A stretch of 64,000 bases of DNA from Candidatus Altimarinota bacterium. Lineage in GTDB: Bacteria > Patescibacteriota > Gracilibacteria > BD1-5 > UBA2023. A program made the position numbers and the translations under genes. The notes beneath the pieces were generated by a model. The model did no database searches. It worked only from the letters and a program-made list of their open reading frames with translations, and had not been told where the DNA came from. Location of the stretch: assembly GCA_028689205.1 (NCBI GenBank), contig JAQTWP010000004.1:1-64000 (forward strand), written 5' to 3'. Positions within the stretch are counted from its first letter, which is position 1; each line of letters opens with the position of its first letter. Positions 21,744 to 32,040 of the stretch are shown here, in pieces.

Positions 21744-22736
21744 TTATTGTAAGTGAATTTTATTTTTTTTCAAATCTAAAATTACTTTTTCTAATGCCAA
21801 TTTTAATCCAACTTCATTATCTCCTATTAAATTACCAATTTTGGCTTTCGTTTCAATATTAACTAGTTCGTTGTAGAGCTTTAGAATATATTTATAATTA
21901 GCTGATTTACTAAGTGTTTTTTTAAAAACAAATGGATGAAGTTTTAGAAGTTCAATTATCTGAGAATCAGAAATTCATGAAGTCTTCAAATAAAGTGTAT
22001 ATAAAAATTTCCTAATACTTGTCATAATAGCTGCAAAAGTTGGTTCAATTTTGGAATTTTCCAAAACGTTTTCCAGATTAATTAGAGCTTTATTATAATT
22101 AAGTTCGAATATTGAATCTGTAAAAGAGAATATATTGGATTCAATCTCTGGAGTTACATATTTTTCAATATCTTCCTTGCTTATTCTCTCGTGATTTTTG
22201 AATAATATCAATTTTTCAATTTCTCATTCTATTTCCTGGAGCTTAGAATTTTTGAATTCCATAAGTCTATCAAGTGCATCATTGTCTATTCAAAGTAATC
22301 TTTCTCTGATGTGTTTCTTTAAGTCATTTTCGCTTGGATTTGTGAATTCTTTTACGGTAGATATTTCCAGTAATTTCTTATATAGTAGCTTCCTTTTGTC
22401 TGGATTTTCTTGTACGAATATTACAAAATTACTATCTGGAATATTATCAATTACATTTAATATTTTTTCATCTAATTTGGTATCTTTGGTATTTTCTGTA
22501 TCTTTTGAAGATCATGCTAGGGGAATTTCATCAAGTATTATAAGTCTATTTTCTGACAAAAACGGCATAGTAGTTAGCTCACTTTCAATATTGACTTTGT
22601 CTATATTTTCAAGTGTTACTTTTGAAATATTGAATTCTCAATGTTTACTTTCAAAAACCTGAATCCATCTATCAAGTTCTTTTTTGAGAAAAATTCTATT
22701 TTCTCAAGTAAAAAATATTATATTATTTCTTTTCAT
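21744..22736 (-). CDS. holA: DNA polymerase III subunit delta HolA
   Basis: 330 residues. Delta loads the sliding clamp. The N-terminus IIFFTGENRIFLKKELDRW, LTTMPFLSENRLIILDEIP, FVIFVQENPDKRKLLYKK, the central KNSKLQEIEGEIEKL with VTPEIESNIFSFTDSIF and the helical C-terminal collar match the family in order and length. Two glycines shown are UGA (TGEN, EGEIE). Convergent spacing and its own downstream region separate it from the FKBP gene by only 28 bases. Confidence 0.88.
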
Positions 22737-22762
22737 TCCTTGATTATAAACAAAAATCTATA

Positions 22763-22818
22763 ACTTCAAAATTAAAAATTCCTGTAAATTTAAGTACAGG
22801 AATTTTTAATTTTGAAGT
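22763..22818. terminator. Long perfect hairpin (24-bp stem)
   Basis: Arms ACTTCAAAATTAAAAATTCC.. and their exact complement enclose an 8-base loop (22787-22794). It lies between the 453-aa gene and holA, and in the minus direction T-rich sequence lies in the arm itself. Probably terminates the upstream minus gene. Confidence 0.6.
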
Positions 22819-22822
22819 AGTA

Positions 22823-24184
22823 TTATTGGACAGATGTACTTCCAGATAAATTATTTTCCTCTAGAGAGGGAATATTTTCTATAGTCATTTCTGGAGAATT
22901 GATTCATTCTGATATAATCCCAGATTCTGAGGATATATTGTTTTCTGGAGACATACTTCAAGACATTTCTTCGGGAGTTGAATTAACTGAGTCAGTAGTA
23001 GTATTTTCTAAAATCATATCTCATGTTCCATTTTCTATCATAGGATTTTGCTCAGTAGACCCAGTATTTTCAATAAGAATTAATTTTGTTTTTCTGACGT
23101 TTTTCTTTTTATTAACTTGGATAGAATAATCAACTCATTCTTTGAATTCAGCTGTTTTTACTTCTACTTTTGGTACTTCATTTACTTCTACTTTTGGTAC
23201 TTCGTGGACATTCGATTTTATATCATTTCATCATAATCATAATAATCCAAATGTAGCTCATGCAATTACAAAAACACCTACAAAAGAAAAAATAAACGAT
23301 TTTTTCTTAAAAATACTTATTCATCAAGCTTTTCTTTCTCATGAAAGATCTTTTTTTAATTTGTCTATAACTTCGATTTTGTCTATTGGAGTTTCTAATA
23401 CTTCAGTTTTTTCACTTGATTGATCAATTAAAAGAGATTCAGAATTAGTTTCTACACTTGCAACTTCTTCAACAACTTCTGAATTTATTACTTCTTTATT
23501 TTCTTCAATATTAGTGTCTAATACTGCTGCACTTACAATTACTTCCTCATTTACAATTTCTTCTTCTGAGTCAATTTCATTAACAGTAGCTATATTTTCT
23601 ATTATTTGTTCTGTGGATACTACTGAATTAGTATTTTCAATTATTGCAGATTCTTGAATACTTCATAGATTTATAATATCAGTAGCTTCACCATTTGGAG
23701 TATCTATAATAATTTCTTTGCTTTCAGAAAAAACATCAATAACATTAAAATTCTTAAAAAATTCTTTATTTTCCTCAACAGGAATTTCCTCAACAGGACT
23801 TGTATTATTTACATCATATGATTCAGCACTTATTGTTACTCAATCACTAGCTTGAGAGCTTGACTCATCAGAAATTATCTCTGAAGTTTCTATTCATGGT
23901 ATAGAAATACCAATATTCTGAGAATTTAATTCTTCTTTTTGTACATTTTCTACTAAAGGAGTTTCAATAGTTGAATCTATAATAGAATCTTCTTGAAATA
24001 CAGAATCTCATCCAATAAGAGAACTTAGACTCAAAGTAAAACTAGAACTTGGCTTAGTTTCGGCTACTTGTTCTACTTTTACTTCTGTTTGTTCAATTGG
24101 AGCAGCATCTTGTTTTGTTAGTGTTTCTTCTTGAGTTAAAGGTGTATCATTAATTTTTAATCAAGATAAGTTTAGTCAAGCCAT
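22823..24184 (-). CDS. Acidic single-span membrane protein
   Basis: 453 residues, not recognised. Residues 1 to about 300 are strongly acidic, Glu/Ser/Thr/Ile-rich and low in complexity. A Lys-rich patch with GERKAGGISIFKKK precedes one transmembrane helix (FIFSFVGVFVIAGATFGLLG). A tandem VHEVPKVEVNEVPKVEV then leads into an outer segment with more acidic low-complexity sequence. Ends at TAA right beside the long hairpin. Likely a scaffold or surface-linking protein; function unknown. Confidence 0.7.
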
Positions 24185-24214
24185 ATATTATTTTTTTAAA
24201 GTTAAATCTATTTA

Positions 24215-24243
24215 AGAATAACATATAAAAAACTATTCGTCAA
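24215..24243 (-). promoter_or_regulatory. Probable promoter of the acidic membrane protein
   Basis: Read on the minus strand: TTGACG (24243-24238), 17-bp spacer, TATTCT (24220-24215), about 30 bases before the ATG at 24184. Confidence 0.5.
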
Positions 24244-24298
24244 AAATTAGATAATAGTTTTTATAACAAAATAAATATATAATCAGAAAGTATCTATT

Positions 24299-27200
24299 TT
24301 AAAGGGAAATAGATGATAAAAAATCTAAGTCATTTGACCGGATTTTTGTTTCAACTTTTATTTTATGAACTGTTACAAGGACAAAATCTCAAGTTTTGTC
24401 AAATAGATCCAAAAATTCTCTAATTTTTGCAACTCATGTATTTTTATCGAATTCGAAAACATAACTTTGTCATATTTTCTTAAGAGAAGTTACAGAGTAT
24501 TTTGAAAGAATAATTCTGACCCTGAGTATTTTGAATAAATTCTCTAGTTCCTCAGGAACTTTATCATTTCATTCTATGAATGTTTTGTGAGTAAAATCTA
24601 GATCTTCAAGAGTCTCAATAGATTCAATATTTCTGAAAAAATGAAGTTTATCAGATTCAGAAGCAAAAAAATCATCACTTATATAATATGAAATTCCAAG
24701 CTCAATAGAACAATTAATTCAAGGTAATTTCACTCAAGTTTTCAGTTCTTCGATTTTATCTTCTAGAAGTTTCAAATATAGACTAAGTCAAGTATCTTTT
24801 GATTTACCTGATTGTTTGATTCAGAGAATATCCCCAGCTCATCTTATTTCTAAGTCTCTCATTGCTATCTCAAATCCAGCACCGAGGTGAGTATTATTTA
24901 CTATAGTTATAAGTCTTTTTTTGGCATCATCTGCAAGATTTTCTTTTCTATATACAAGATAACAATTACCTTCAGTATTTCATCTTCCGACTCTTCATCT
25001 TAACTGATGAAGTTGAGATAATCAGAAAGTATCAGCATCATTTATAATTATAGTATTCGCATTTATAAAATTCACTCAATTTTCAATAACTGTGGTAGAA
25101 AGAAGAATATTGTATTTGCCATTTTTAAAATCTATAATTCTATCTTCGACTTCTATTCAATTCATCTGTCAATTAACGATTACTATCTTTGCAACTTTCC
25201 CAATGAGTTTCTCTAGATAGTGTTTAATAGCATCTATTGTTGCAATTCTATTATGAATAAAAAGAACTTGTCCACTTCTGTCGAACTCTTTTTTAATAGA
25301 CTCTGTAATTACTTCGTCATTCCACTTAGAAACTATAGTTCTAATTGGTTGTTTCTTTGGTGGTGGAGTTCCAATTATAGAGATATCTTTTATTCAGTTA
25401 AGTGCGAAATTAAGGCTTCTAGGAATTGGAGTTGCGCTCAGTGATAATATATCTAAAGGGAAATTAGAGACCGGTCTCAGGTTGAGACCGGTCTCAATAG
25501 CAGATTTTCCAAATTTCATTAAATTAAGTTTTTCCTTGTCAATTACTCAGAATCTATGTTCTTCGTCAATTATAATTAATCCTAAATTCTTAAAATTAAC
25601 ATCAGGAGAAAGAAGTCTATGAGTTCCGATTATGCAATCAATTTCACCTGCGGCTAATTTTTTGAGAATTACACTTTCTTCTTTTTTGGTTGTAACTCTT
25701 GTTAGGATTTCTATTCTTACTCAGAAATCAGCGAATCTTTTCCTCAGTGAATCATAATGTTCGAATGCAAGAATTACAAGTGGAGATATAAGCGCAGATT
25801 GTTTACCATTGAGAAAAGATCTATAAATAGCGTTCATTGCAACTTCTGTCTTCCCGAATCAGACATCTCAGACAAGAAGTCTGTCTAGTGGTTTTGTATT
25901 TTCCATATCGCTTAGAATCTCATTTATGGAATTAGTTTGATCCATAGTATGTTTGTACTGGAAAGATTCTTTAAAAATAGCTTCTTTTTCTGGAAAACTT
26001 GTAAAAGCAAATCAAGTTAGGATATTTCTTTTAGCATAAATCTCAAGTAATTCGTGGGCAATTTTCTCAACTTCAACTTCTGTATTTTTCATGACTTTTT
26101 GCCATTCTGGAGAATTGAGTCTTGTAAGAGTTGGATTATCGTTTCCTATATATTTACTAATCCTATGAAGCTCGCTAATTGGCACGAATAATTTATCATT
26201 TTCCTTATATTCTATCTCAATATATTCTCTTTTTATCCCAGATAAATCCTTGAGAATTATCCCTATGAATTTACCAATTCAGTGGTCAATGTGGACAATA
26301 TAATCGCCAGGTCTGATTTCTAGAAGTAAGTCTAGGCTTTTAGCTAAGCTTTTACGAGACCTTTTTCTTACAAATATATCAGACAGAACATCATCACAAA
26401 TGTAGATTTTAGCCCTCACCCCCAGCCCCTCTCCACCCGTGGAGAGGGGAGTTTTTTGTCATTCTATAATTTTGTCATTCCCACGGAAGTGGGAATCCAG
26501 AAAAGTTTTTTGACTAACTATAGTGTCTCAATTAGTAACTCATATTTCCTGGATTCCCTTTTTCAAGGGAATGACAGGATTGAATTTATTATTAATTATA
26601 AAACTCTCAAGATATCTCATAGAAGGTGGAATTTCTATAATCTCAATATTTCAAGCAATATTGTTATATTCTAAAAAATTCGTAATTGTTTTCTCATTTT
26701 TAGTATAAATTTTTATTGTATTTTTACCTTTTAGAGTTTCAATCAAATCTTGAATTGTAGCAACTGAGAAGGAATTAATTCCAAGGTCTACATTATTTGT
26801 TGATGGAGTTTCTGATAGAATTACTGGATTAAGATTTTTAATTAATTCATTCATTCAATAATAAAAATCCAATCAAATCAAAAAGGTTTTCAAATATTTT
26901 AGGTTTTTGGAGAATTGGTCTAGATTGTCAAGTATAGTTTTTTTGTTTTCCTGCGGGATAAAGTTAGTATTGGTTATATAAAAATTGTCTAGTTTTTTGA
27001 CATTATGGACATTATCTGTGTCAACTTCAAGTATTTCGTCTACTTCATCTCAGAAAAAGCTTATTTTAGCTCAGTATATTCATATTTTTGGTCTGATATT
27101 TAATATATCTCATTCACGATTATAGCTACCTGGACCAGCAAGGTGAGCAGAATATTTGAATCAATAATCAATAAGATTTTTAATTAAATCTTCAGGATTA

Positions 27201-27517
27201 TAAAGTGTACCTCTTTTAAGAATTATTGTATTTTTCTCAAGCTCATATTCAGAAACTGCTCACAAGTTAAATAAATCCCTAGTACAGAAATAAATTCACT
27301 TTGGAGAATTAATTAATTCCAGATAATCGCTCTGAGTTTCAACTTTCGTGAAATTACCAAAACTAAGAAAATTCCAAATCTTCGCAAAAATATCCAAATC
27401 CTCAATTTTATCAAAGATAATCAGATTTTTTTCTCCAAGATTTTCCTTCACAAGAAAACTCCTTGAAAACATATTTCAAGAGTTAATATACGATGTGTTT
27501 GGTTTTAGAATTGTCAT
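24299..27517 (-). CDS. mfd: Transcription-repair coupling factor Mfd, with palindromic-repeat insertions
   Basis: 1072 residues. Mfd displaces stalled RNA polymerase and recruits UvrA. In order: a UvrB-like N-terminal region; the RNAP-binding RID (CarD-like) domain with [16 protein letters not shown] (near residue 400); the RecG-like translocase with LLVGDVGFGKTE (Walker A, about residue 549), [10 protein letters not shown] (motif II, about 650), [12 protein letters not shown] (motif III) and LHQLRGRVGRGNT (motif VI); and a TRCF C-terminal domain. Two insertions look like repeats read in frame: [13 protein letters not shown] between motifs II and III (25467-25495), and a longer block upstream of the RID (26413-26577). 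Other Mfd proteins have no residues at the first site. The frame is intact, so both are tolerated or the gene is decaying. Confidence 0.93.
25467..25495. repeat. Two GAGACCGGTCTC palindromes inside mfd
   Basis: Perfect copies at 25467-25478 and 25484-25495, 5 bases apart, identical to the dyads of the transposase island 19 kb away. On the coding strand the first is read GAG ACC GGT CTC (ETGL) and the second out of register as part of LRPVS. Confidence 0.95.
26413..26451. repeat. CCCTCACCCC-type hairpin repeat inside mfd
   Basis: An 11-bp stem CCCCTCTCCAC/GTGGAGAGGGG with a 2-base loop (26426-26449). It is almost the same as the intergenic copy at 27543-27581. In mfd it is read as [16 protein letters not shown]. 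It is far more GC-rich than its surroundings. Confidence 0.85.
26474..26577. repeat. Pair of GTCATTCCC-type palindromes inside mfd
   Basis: GTCATTCCCACGGAAGTGGG (from 26474) and an inverted relative, CTGGATTCCC...GGGAATGAC (26549-26575), face each other about 50 bases apart. They belong to the widespread GTCATTCC...GGAATC repeat type and are translated in frame ([18 protein letters not shown]). Confidence 0.8.
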
Positions 27518-27542
27518 AAGTTAATTTTAGTTATTATTTTTT

Positions 27543-27581
27543 CCTCACCCCCGACCCCTCTCCACTCGTGGAGAGGGGGAG
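27543..27581. repeat. CCTCACCCCC-type hairpin repeat
   Basis: Stem CCCCTCTCCAC/GTGGAGAGGGG (27555-27578), matching the copy within mfd at 26413-26451 at nearly every base. Confidence 0.85.
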
Positions 27582-27623
27582 AAATAAGGAAGAATTTTGG
27601 AATATTTGTAATTCCTTTTTTCT

Positions 27624-27659
27624 GTCATTGCGAGGAGTGACAGCGACGTGGCAATCTCT
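27624..27659. repeat. GTCATTGCGAGG-type palindromic repeat
   Basis: GTCATTGCGAGGAGTGACAG... GACGTGGCAATCTC has the form of the repeat found in many unrelated bacteria (from memory of that family; not searched). Confidence 0.7.
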
Positions 27660-27711
27660 TTTTATTTCACTTTTGAATCTAAAAATTATTTAATTCACTT
27701 CTAAAGTAAAT

Positions 27712-27737
27712 GTCATTCCTGCGAAGGCAGGAATCTA
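27712..27737. repeat. GTCATTCCTGCGAAGGCAGG-type palindromic repeat
   Basis: GTCATTCCTGC-GAAG-GCAGGAATC: a short dyad of the same class as the pair inside mfd. Confidence 0.75.
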
Positions 27738-27776
27738 CCTTTTATTAAGTTTATGTATTTTTATAATTACCCTTTT

Positions 27777-27802
27777 GTCATTTCGAGCTTGTCGAGAAAT
27801 CT
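27777..27802. repeat. GTCATTTCGAGC-type palindromic repeat
   Basis: GTCATTTCGAGCTTGTCGAG followed by AAATCT: a dyad with the same GTCATT/AATC ends as its neighbours. Confidence 0.7.
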
Positions 27803-27991
27803 ATTAAAATCAAATCATTCATATTTATATACTTTTGTAACCAAAAGTAACAAAAGTTTTAAGGGAGTGATGAAGTTTCTATAATGTTCTTTAATTATTC
27901 CTTGTTAGTTATACTTGGAACCACATCACCCCCTTAATAACCCCATTATAACGGACTTTCGGAATTGGTTCAATTAAGATTTTCTATTAAT

Positions 27992-28804
27992 TTAAAAAGT
28001 TATTTCAAGAATTTTTTTTATTTCAACCAAAATATCATGATCAGTTTTTCATAGTTTATTTAAATAATTATTGTAAAACAGACTTCTAATTTTATGAAAT
28101 TTTAATAAATCCTCAATCAATAGTGTAAAATGTTCATCTGTATCTTTAGAATAATAACTATAATCATAAATTCAGTTTCATAAACAAGAATTTATTAAAT
28201 TAAATATTTCTAAAAAACTTTCATTTATTTTATCTAAGTCATTATAAGTAAACTTTGCTGGTTTTAAAGTATTTAAGTTATGTCATCTGTTGTCTCTAGA
28301 TTTTTTAAGGTGAGTTGTTTTATTTTCAATCTCTATAATTTTTTCATTTATTTGATTAAAAAAACAATTATTTAATAATTTTACTCATCATTCCTCATTG
28401 ATAATTTCTTCAATTGAAAGAAAATGTAATTGATTTTGTTGTAAATTTTGACATTTTTCATCAAACTTTAATTTAATATTTTTATTAATCGTAATTCTAT
28501 TTTTATCCAAAAAATCAAGCAATGTTATCAAGCTTATAGTTTTATTTTTATATTTTGGGTTTTGTTTTTCAAATATTTTTGCCAATTCAAATATTGCTAA
28601 ATCCAATATTAAATCAAGAGTTGCAAATACTGAGTTATATTTATTAATGATTACAAGATTATTTTTTGCCTTTTCTTCTCATAATATATTTGGTGCTCTT
28701 GATTTAATATTTATCATGAACAAATTATAACAACTTAAAAATTTACTATAATTCTGATTAATAGTATCTAAATATTTTTTAATTTCATTTTCTATATTAC
28801 TCAT
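27992..28804 (-). CDS. HEPN-like protein, possibly AbiU2-related RNase
   Basis: 270 mostly helical residues. Two signs point to the HEPN superfamily: a long helical segment LDLILDLAIFELAKIFEKQN followed by KTISLITLLDFLDKN, like the AbiU2 group, and the motif RDNRGH within HLKKSRDNRGHNL, which fits the HEPN active site R-x4-H. HEPN RNases act in toxin-antitoxin and phage-abortive systems. It stands alone without an obvious nucleotidyltransferase partner. Neighbours (a lipoprotein and a BRO-N protein) and the repeat-rich flank suggest an accessory island. Family call is moderate. Confidence 0.55.
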
Positions 28805-28835
28805 ATTTAGTCTTTTTTAAAAAGCGCTTACTTTA

Positions 28836-29231
28836 CTATTTTAAATTATCTAAACTATTATTGAATTCTACTACATCTAAAGGTTTAATTATTAATCGAC
28901 TTTGCAGTTGTTTACCTGTAAATAAATCTTTTACTGACATAATAGCACCATTTCTTGATTGTATGGAATATAAACAAGAATTATACTTACTACTATAAAA
29001 TATTTCCTTTAAAATATTATTTAATTTTATTTCTTTTAATTCAACTTTATCTTTATATTTAGCACATTCTTGTTTCTTCTTAAATAAATCATCTTCTTTC
29101 TCTTTCTTCATTTCACTAACTTGTTTTTCCAAGCTCTCAATTTTTTCTTTATTCTCATCTTTCCAATCAATACTACAACTAGAAATTAATAACATTGGAA
29201 TTATAAGTCCTAGAACTGTATACTTTTTCAT
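28836..29231 (-). CDS. Small lipoprotein with coiled coil
   Basis: 131 residues. The signal peptide MKKYTVLGLIIPMLLISSC ends in a lipobox Cys at residue 19; a charged coiled coil follows (EKIESLEKQVSEMKKEKEDD), then a small domain with two cysteines. No UGA codon occurs, but glycine is rare. Family not recognised. Confidence 0.7.
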   Translation of the reverse strand: MKKYTVLGLIIPMLLISSCSIDWKDENKEKIESLEKQVSEMKKEKEDDLFKKKQECAKYKDKVELKEIKLNNILKEIFYSSKYNSCLYSIQSRNGAIMSVKDLFTGKQLQSRLIIKPLDVVEFNNSLDNLK

Positions 29232-29259
29232 ATAACCAAATTATTAAAATATAAATTAT

Positions 29260-30069
29260 TTACTTTAATTTTTTTAAATTATTCTTCCCAGAAATTACAC
29301 TTTTTCAAGTCTTTCTTTCTATCTCTTTCCTTGCATTTCAGGCAACTTCTCATCATTTTTTCGCTACTTTTTTATTTTGTTCAAGTCATTTCGGATTCTC
29401 TGTTTTGGTTATTTCTGTTGTTGTTGCTTCGGCAAGCATATTTAGGATTAACTCAAGATTAGACATGTTGTCTCTAGGATTTTCTTTCTTAAGTCACTTG
29501 ATATTTTTGTATTCTTTTGTTGTTATTCAAGCCCAAGCTCTTGTAATCTCATCAGTCAAGATTCAATATTCTCTGTCTAATACTCAAGTTTTCTTCCACT
29601 CGTCAGTAAGTTGTTTCCTTATTTCTATGGTTTTTAATCTTTGATTAATCCAATCTTCACTATATCATTTGGCAAGATAATTATTAAGAGCTCTGTTTAT
29701 TCATAGTTCTGGGTCTTCTGATTCTTCGATTCGTTCATATCAAACACGAGCTAACCAGTTTTTGAAGGGTTCTGCATTTGGTGATGGGATTGATTGGATT
29801 ATACGAAAAATGCTTTCAGTATCTGCAACATCTGTAAGTCTCATTTTTCAATCTGAAGCTGTTAATTTCAACTGGTGACATTTTGTCACCACTTCACTTC
29901 AATCTTCCTTCAGTCTTTGTTTTAATTTGTTCCAGTATTTTCTAGAATCCTTACTATCAGATAAAGTACCGACTACATCTACAACAGAGAAATACCACTT
30001 TTCGTTTATTTTGTCCCAGATTCTTCTTATTTGTTTTCATTCAAATAATGTAAGTTTTGATTTTGGCAT
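29260..30069 (-). CDS. BRO-N/antirepressor-like protein (DinD-like)
   Basis: 269 residues. The N-terminal BRO domain has IRRIWDKINEKWYFSVVDVV, KDSRKYWNKLKQRLKE and LRLTDVADTE-type sequence (here MRLTDVADTESIFRIIQSIP), then FKNWLARVGYERIEE. The C-terminal part (ALNNYLAKGYSEDWINQRLK, LTDEITRAW, NMSNLELILNMLAEATT, GGEVAGNARKEIE) is the conserved extension of the bacterial DinD-like family. Such genes are of phage or mobile origin and may bind DNA; role here unknown. About eleven glycines are UGA, so it is adapted to this code. Confidence 0.85.
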
Positions 30070-30223
30070 AAAATTTAATTAAAAACTATATATACAAAGT
30101 ATATAAATATTTATCTAATTGCAAATAATTATTCTCTTCATTTTATCCATTTTTACCCTCCGCTTACGAAAAGGGAGGGTATGATTTTTTTGATTTCTTT
30201 TATGGTTGATAGTTTTTGGAGAA

Positions 30224-30769
30224 TTATATCTTCATTATTTCTTCTTCTTTATGCTTAAGCATTTTCTCAACTTTATCCATTTCTTCATCTACTATTTTTT
30301 GTAAATCCTTTTCGTATCATTTCATAATATCTTCGCTTATTTCTTTTTTATCTTCTGCATTTTTTATCTTCTTCAAATAATCTTGGCGGATATTGCGGAT
30401 TGCGATTTTACCTTCTTCTGATAATTTTTTCGCGAATTTAACTAGATCTCTTCTTCTTTCTTCTGTAAGAAGTGGGATTTTAATCATGATAGTTTCACCA
30501 TTATTCTGTGGATTAAGACCAAGTCATGCATCAGATATTCCTTTATCTATTTCTCTTATAAGACTTCTGTCCCAAGGTTGGATAGAAAGAGTCTGAGAAT
30601 CCATTACAGATACAGACGCCACATTCTTAAGTTGTTGTACTCATCCATACACATTTATATGAACTCATTCAATAAGCGAAGGATTAGCTCTTCCAACTTG
30701 TAATTTGGCGAATTCATAATGTAGATGTTCTTCAGCTTTTGCAAGGTCAGGTTTTAAGTTAGTTAACAT
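30224..30769 (-). CDS. frr: Ribosome recycling factor
   Basis: 181 residues, the usual length. RRF splits post-termination ribosomes with EF-G. Conserved features are [62 protein letters not shown] and the [14 protein letters not shown] helix. In a recoded organism it works downstream of RF1-dependent termination. A short hairpin (30154-30181) lies beyond the stop but lacks a clear T-run in this direction. Confidence 0.96.
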
Positions 30770-30948
30770 AGGTGTTTAATAAGTAATAAATGTGTTTAAA
30801 ACATAATGTAAAAATCAAAAAAATCAATGCGTAATTTAATAGTAATTTTTTTGTCCTATAAATGGCTAAGCTTTCACTATTATTAGTTTGATATTTATTG
30901 GTATTGTATATAAAAGCGACTTTTTGACAAAGATTTTTTAACAATTTT

Positions 30949-30976
30949 TTGACAAAGCCCTATAAAATACTAAAAT
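30949..30976 (+). promoter_or_regulatory. Probable promoter of the 300-aa surface protein
   Basis: TTGACA (30949-30954), 16-bp spacer, TAAAAT (30971-30976). A second TTGACA lies at 30924 within a direct repeat TTTTTGACAAAG, so two overlapping promoters are possible. Confidence 0.45.
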
Positions 30977-31023
30977 CAGCTCCGATAACCAATTACTATT
31001 TTATTTATTAATATTTTTGAATT

Positions 31024-31926
31024 ATGAAGGTAAAAGTAAGTCTTATATTAACTTCTTTATTAGTACTTAGCTTTGCTCAAGCTTTTGCTGCAGAAGTTAC
31101 TGATTTAGGTGAAGAAACTGCTACAACTACTTCTGAAAGTGCTGACACTACCGTAACTCCAGCTGACACAACTTCTTTATGAGAAGAATCAATTCCTTCC
31201 GATGTTTGAACAACTACTGATTCATGAACAGAAGAATGACTTAATGCTGCATCAGGAAAAGATGTTGTAATGTCACCAAAAGGGTCAATCGGAAATTATA
31301 GTGAAGTTGCATGTGATAAAGATTTTTTCTTATCTAATGCTTGTAATCAATGTTTTGAATGAGGTAAAAAAATGGTAGGTGAAAAAATAGCAGGTCTTAC
31401 TGATAGCTGGACTAATCCAAATGCTACAGAACAAATTATCTATAGTGATGAACAAAAAATGCCAGAATTAATTAATCTTGGTTGAGCTAATACTACTTGG
31501 GTTAATAATCCTTTAGAAGCTGAAAAATTCTGGAAATATAATGATGAAATAGTTTGGACTGATTCTGCTACTGGTCCTAATAAACAAGAATTCTTATTAG
31601 AATGAGGTAAGACAGTTAATTTTTTAGAAGCTGATCTATGAGCTTCATACGCACTTCAATCTTCTGATAAAAAAGAATGAGATGCAGTTGGACTTCTAAA
31701 ATTCTATGTTAATTATCACGATACTGATGCAACTGCAAAAGAAACAGAAGCTTTAATGCATACAGAATGTGTAGCATACTATGCTTGAACTCCAACTGCT
31801 GCGCCAATAGTTCCTGTTACTCCACCAGAAGCAATAAAAGTAAAAACTGGTCCAGAATCATTTGTTTTAATAATTATGGCATTAATTCTTAGTCTAGGTC
31901 TTCTAAAATTCAGAAAAAAAGTATAA
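31024..31926 (+). CDS. Secreted surface protein with C-terminal anchor
   Basis: 300 residues. A cleavable signal peptide (KVKVSLILTSLLVLSFAQAFA) leads to an acidic Thr/Ser linker, then a globular domain with scattered cysteines (ACDKDF, NACNQCFE, TECVAYY). It ends KVKTGPESF plus a hydrophobic helix and FRKKV, a tripartite tail like a cell-wall sorting signal. Glycines mix GGT and UGA. A terminator follows, so it is monocistronic. Function unknown; surface location is well supported. Confidence 0.75.
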
Positions 31927-31941
31927 TAATAAGTTAAATTT

Positions 31942-31971
31942 AAAAAGAGAGTTCTTGGACTCTCTTTTTTT
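31942..31971 (+). terminator. Rho-independent terminator
   Basis: Stem AAAAAGAGAGT/ACTCTCTTTTT with a 6-base loop and a T-run, 15 bases after the stop. Confidence 0.85.
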
Positions 31972-31982
31972 GTGTCCGTTTT

Positions 31983-32011
31983 TTGCTTTTAAAAAAAATA
32001 TGTGATAAGAT
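31983..32011 (+). promoter_or_regulatory. Probable promoter of the 1376-aa protein
   Basis: TTGCTT (31983-31988), 17-bp spacer, TAAGAT (32006-32011) with TGTGA just upstream. A very similar element precedes the giant gene at 52342. Confidence 0.4.
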
Positions 32012-32040
32012 GAAGACATATATTTTAATATTTACTAATT

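Larger units (their letters stand above)
27518..27991. other. Intergenic stretch packed with palindromic repeats
   Basis: No coding frame is visible. It holds four different dyad repeats (listed separately) and, at about 27841-27940, an imperfect inverted pair (AAGGGAGTGATG facing CATCACCCCCTT) with flanking AAAAGTAACAAAAG. It separates mfd from the HEPN-like gene and must also contain the mfd promoter, which I cannot place. Confidence 0.7.

Noticed and set aside
30154-30181. Hairpin TACCCTCC/GGAGGGTA as terminator of frr
   Set aside because: There is no T-run after it in the frr direction; it may be just another palindromic repeat.
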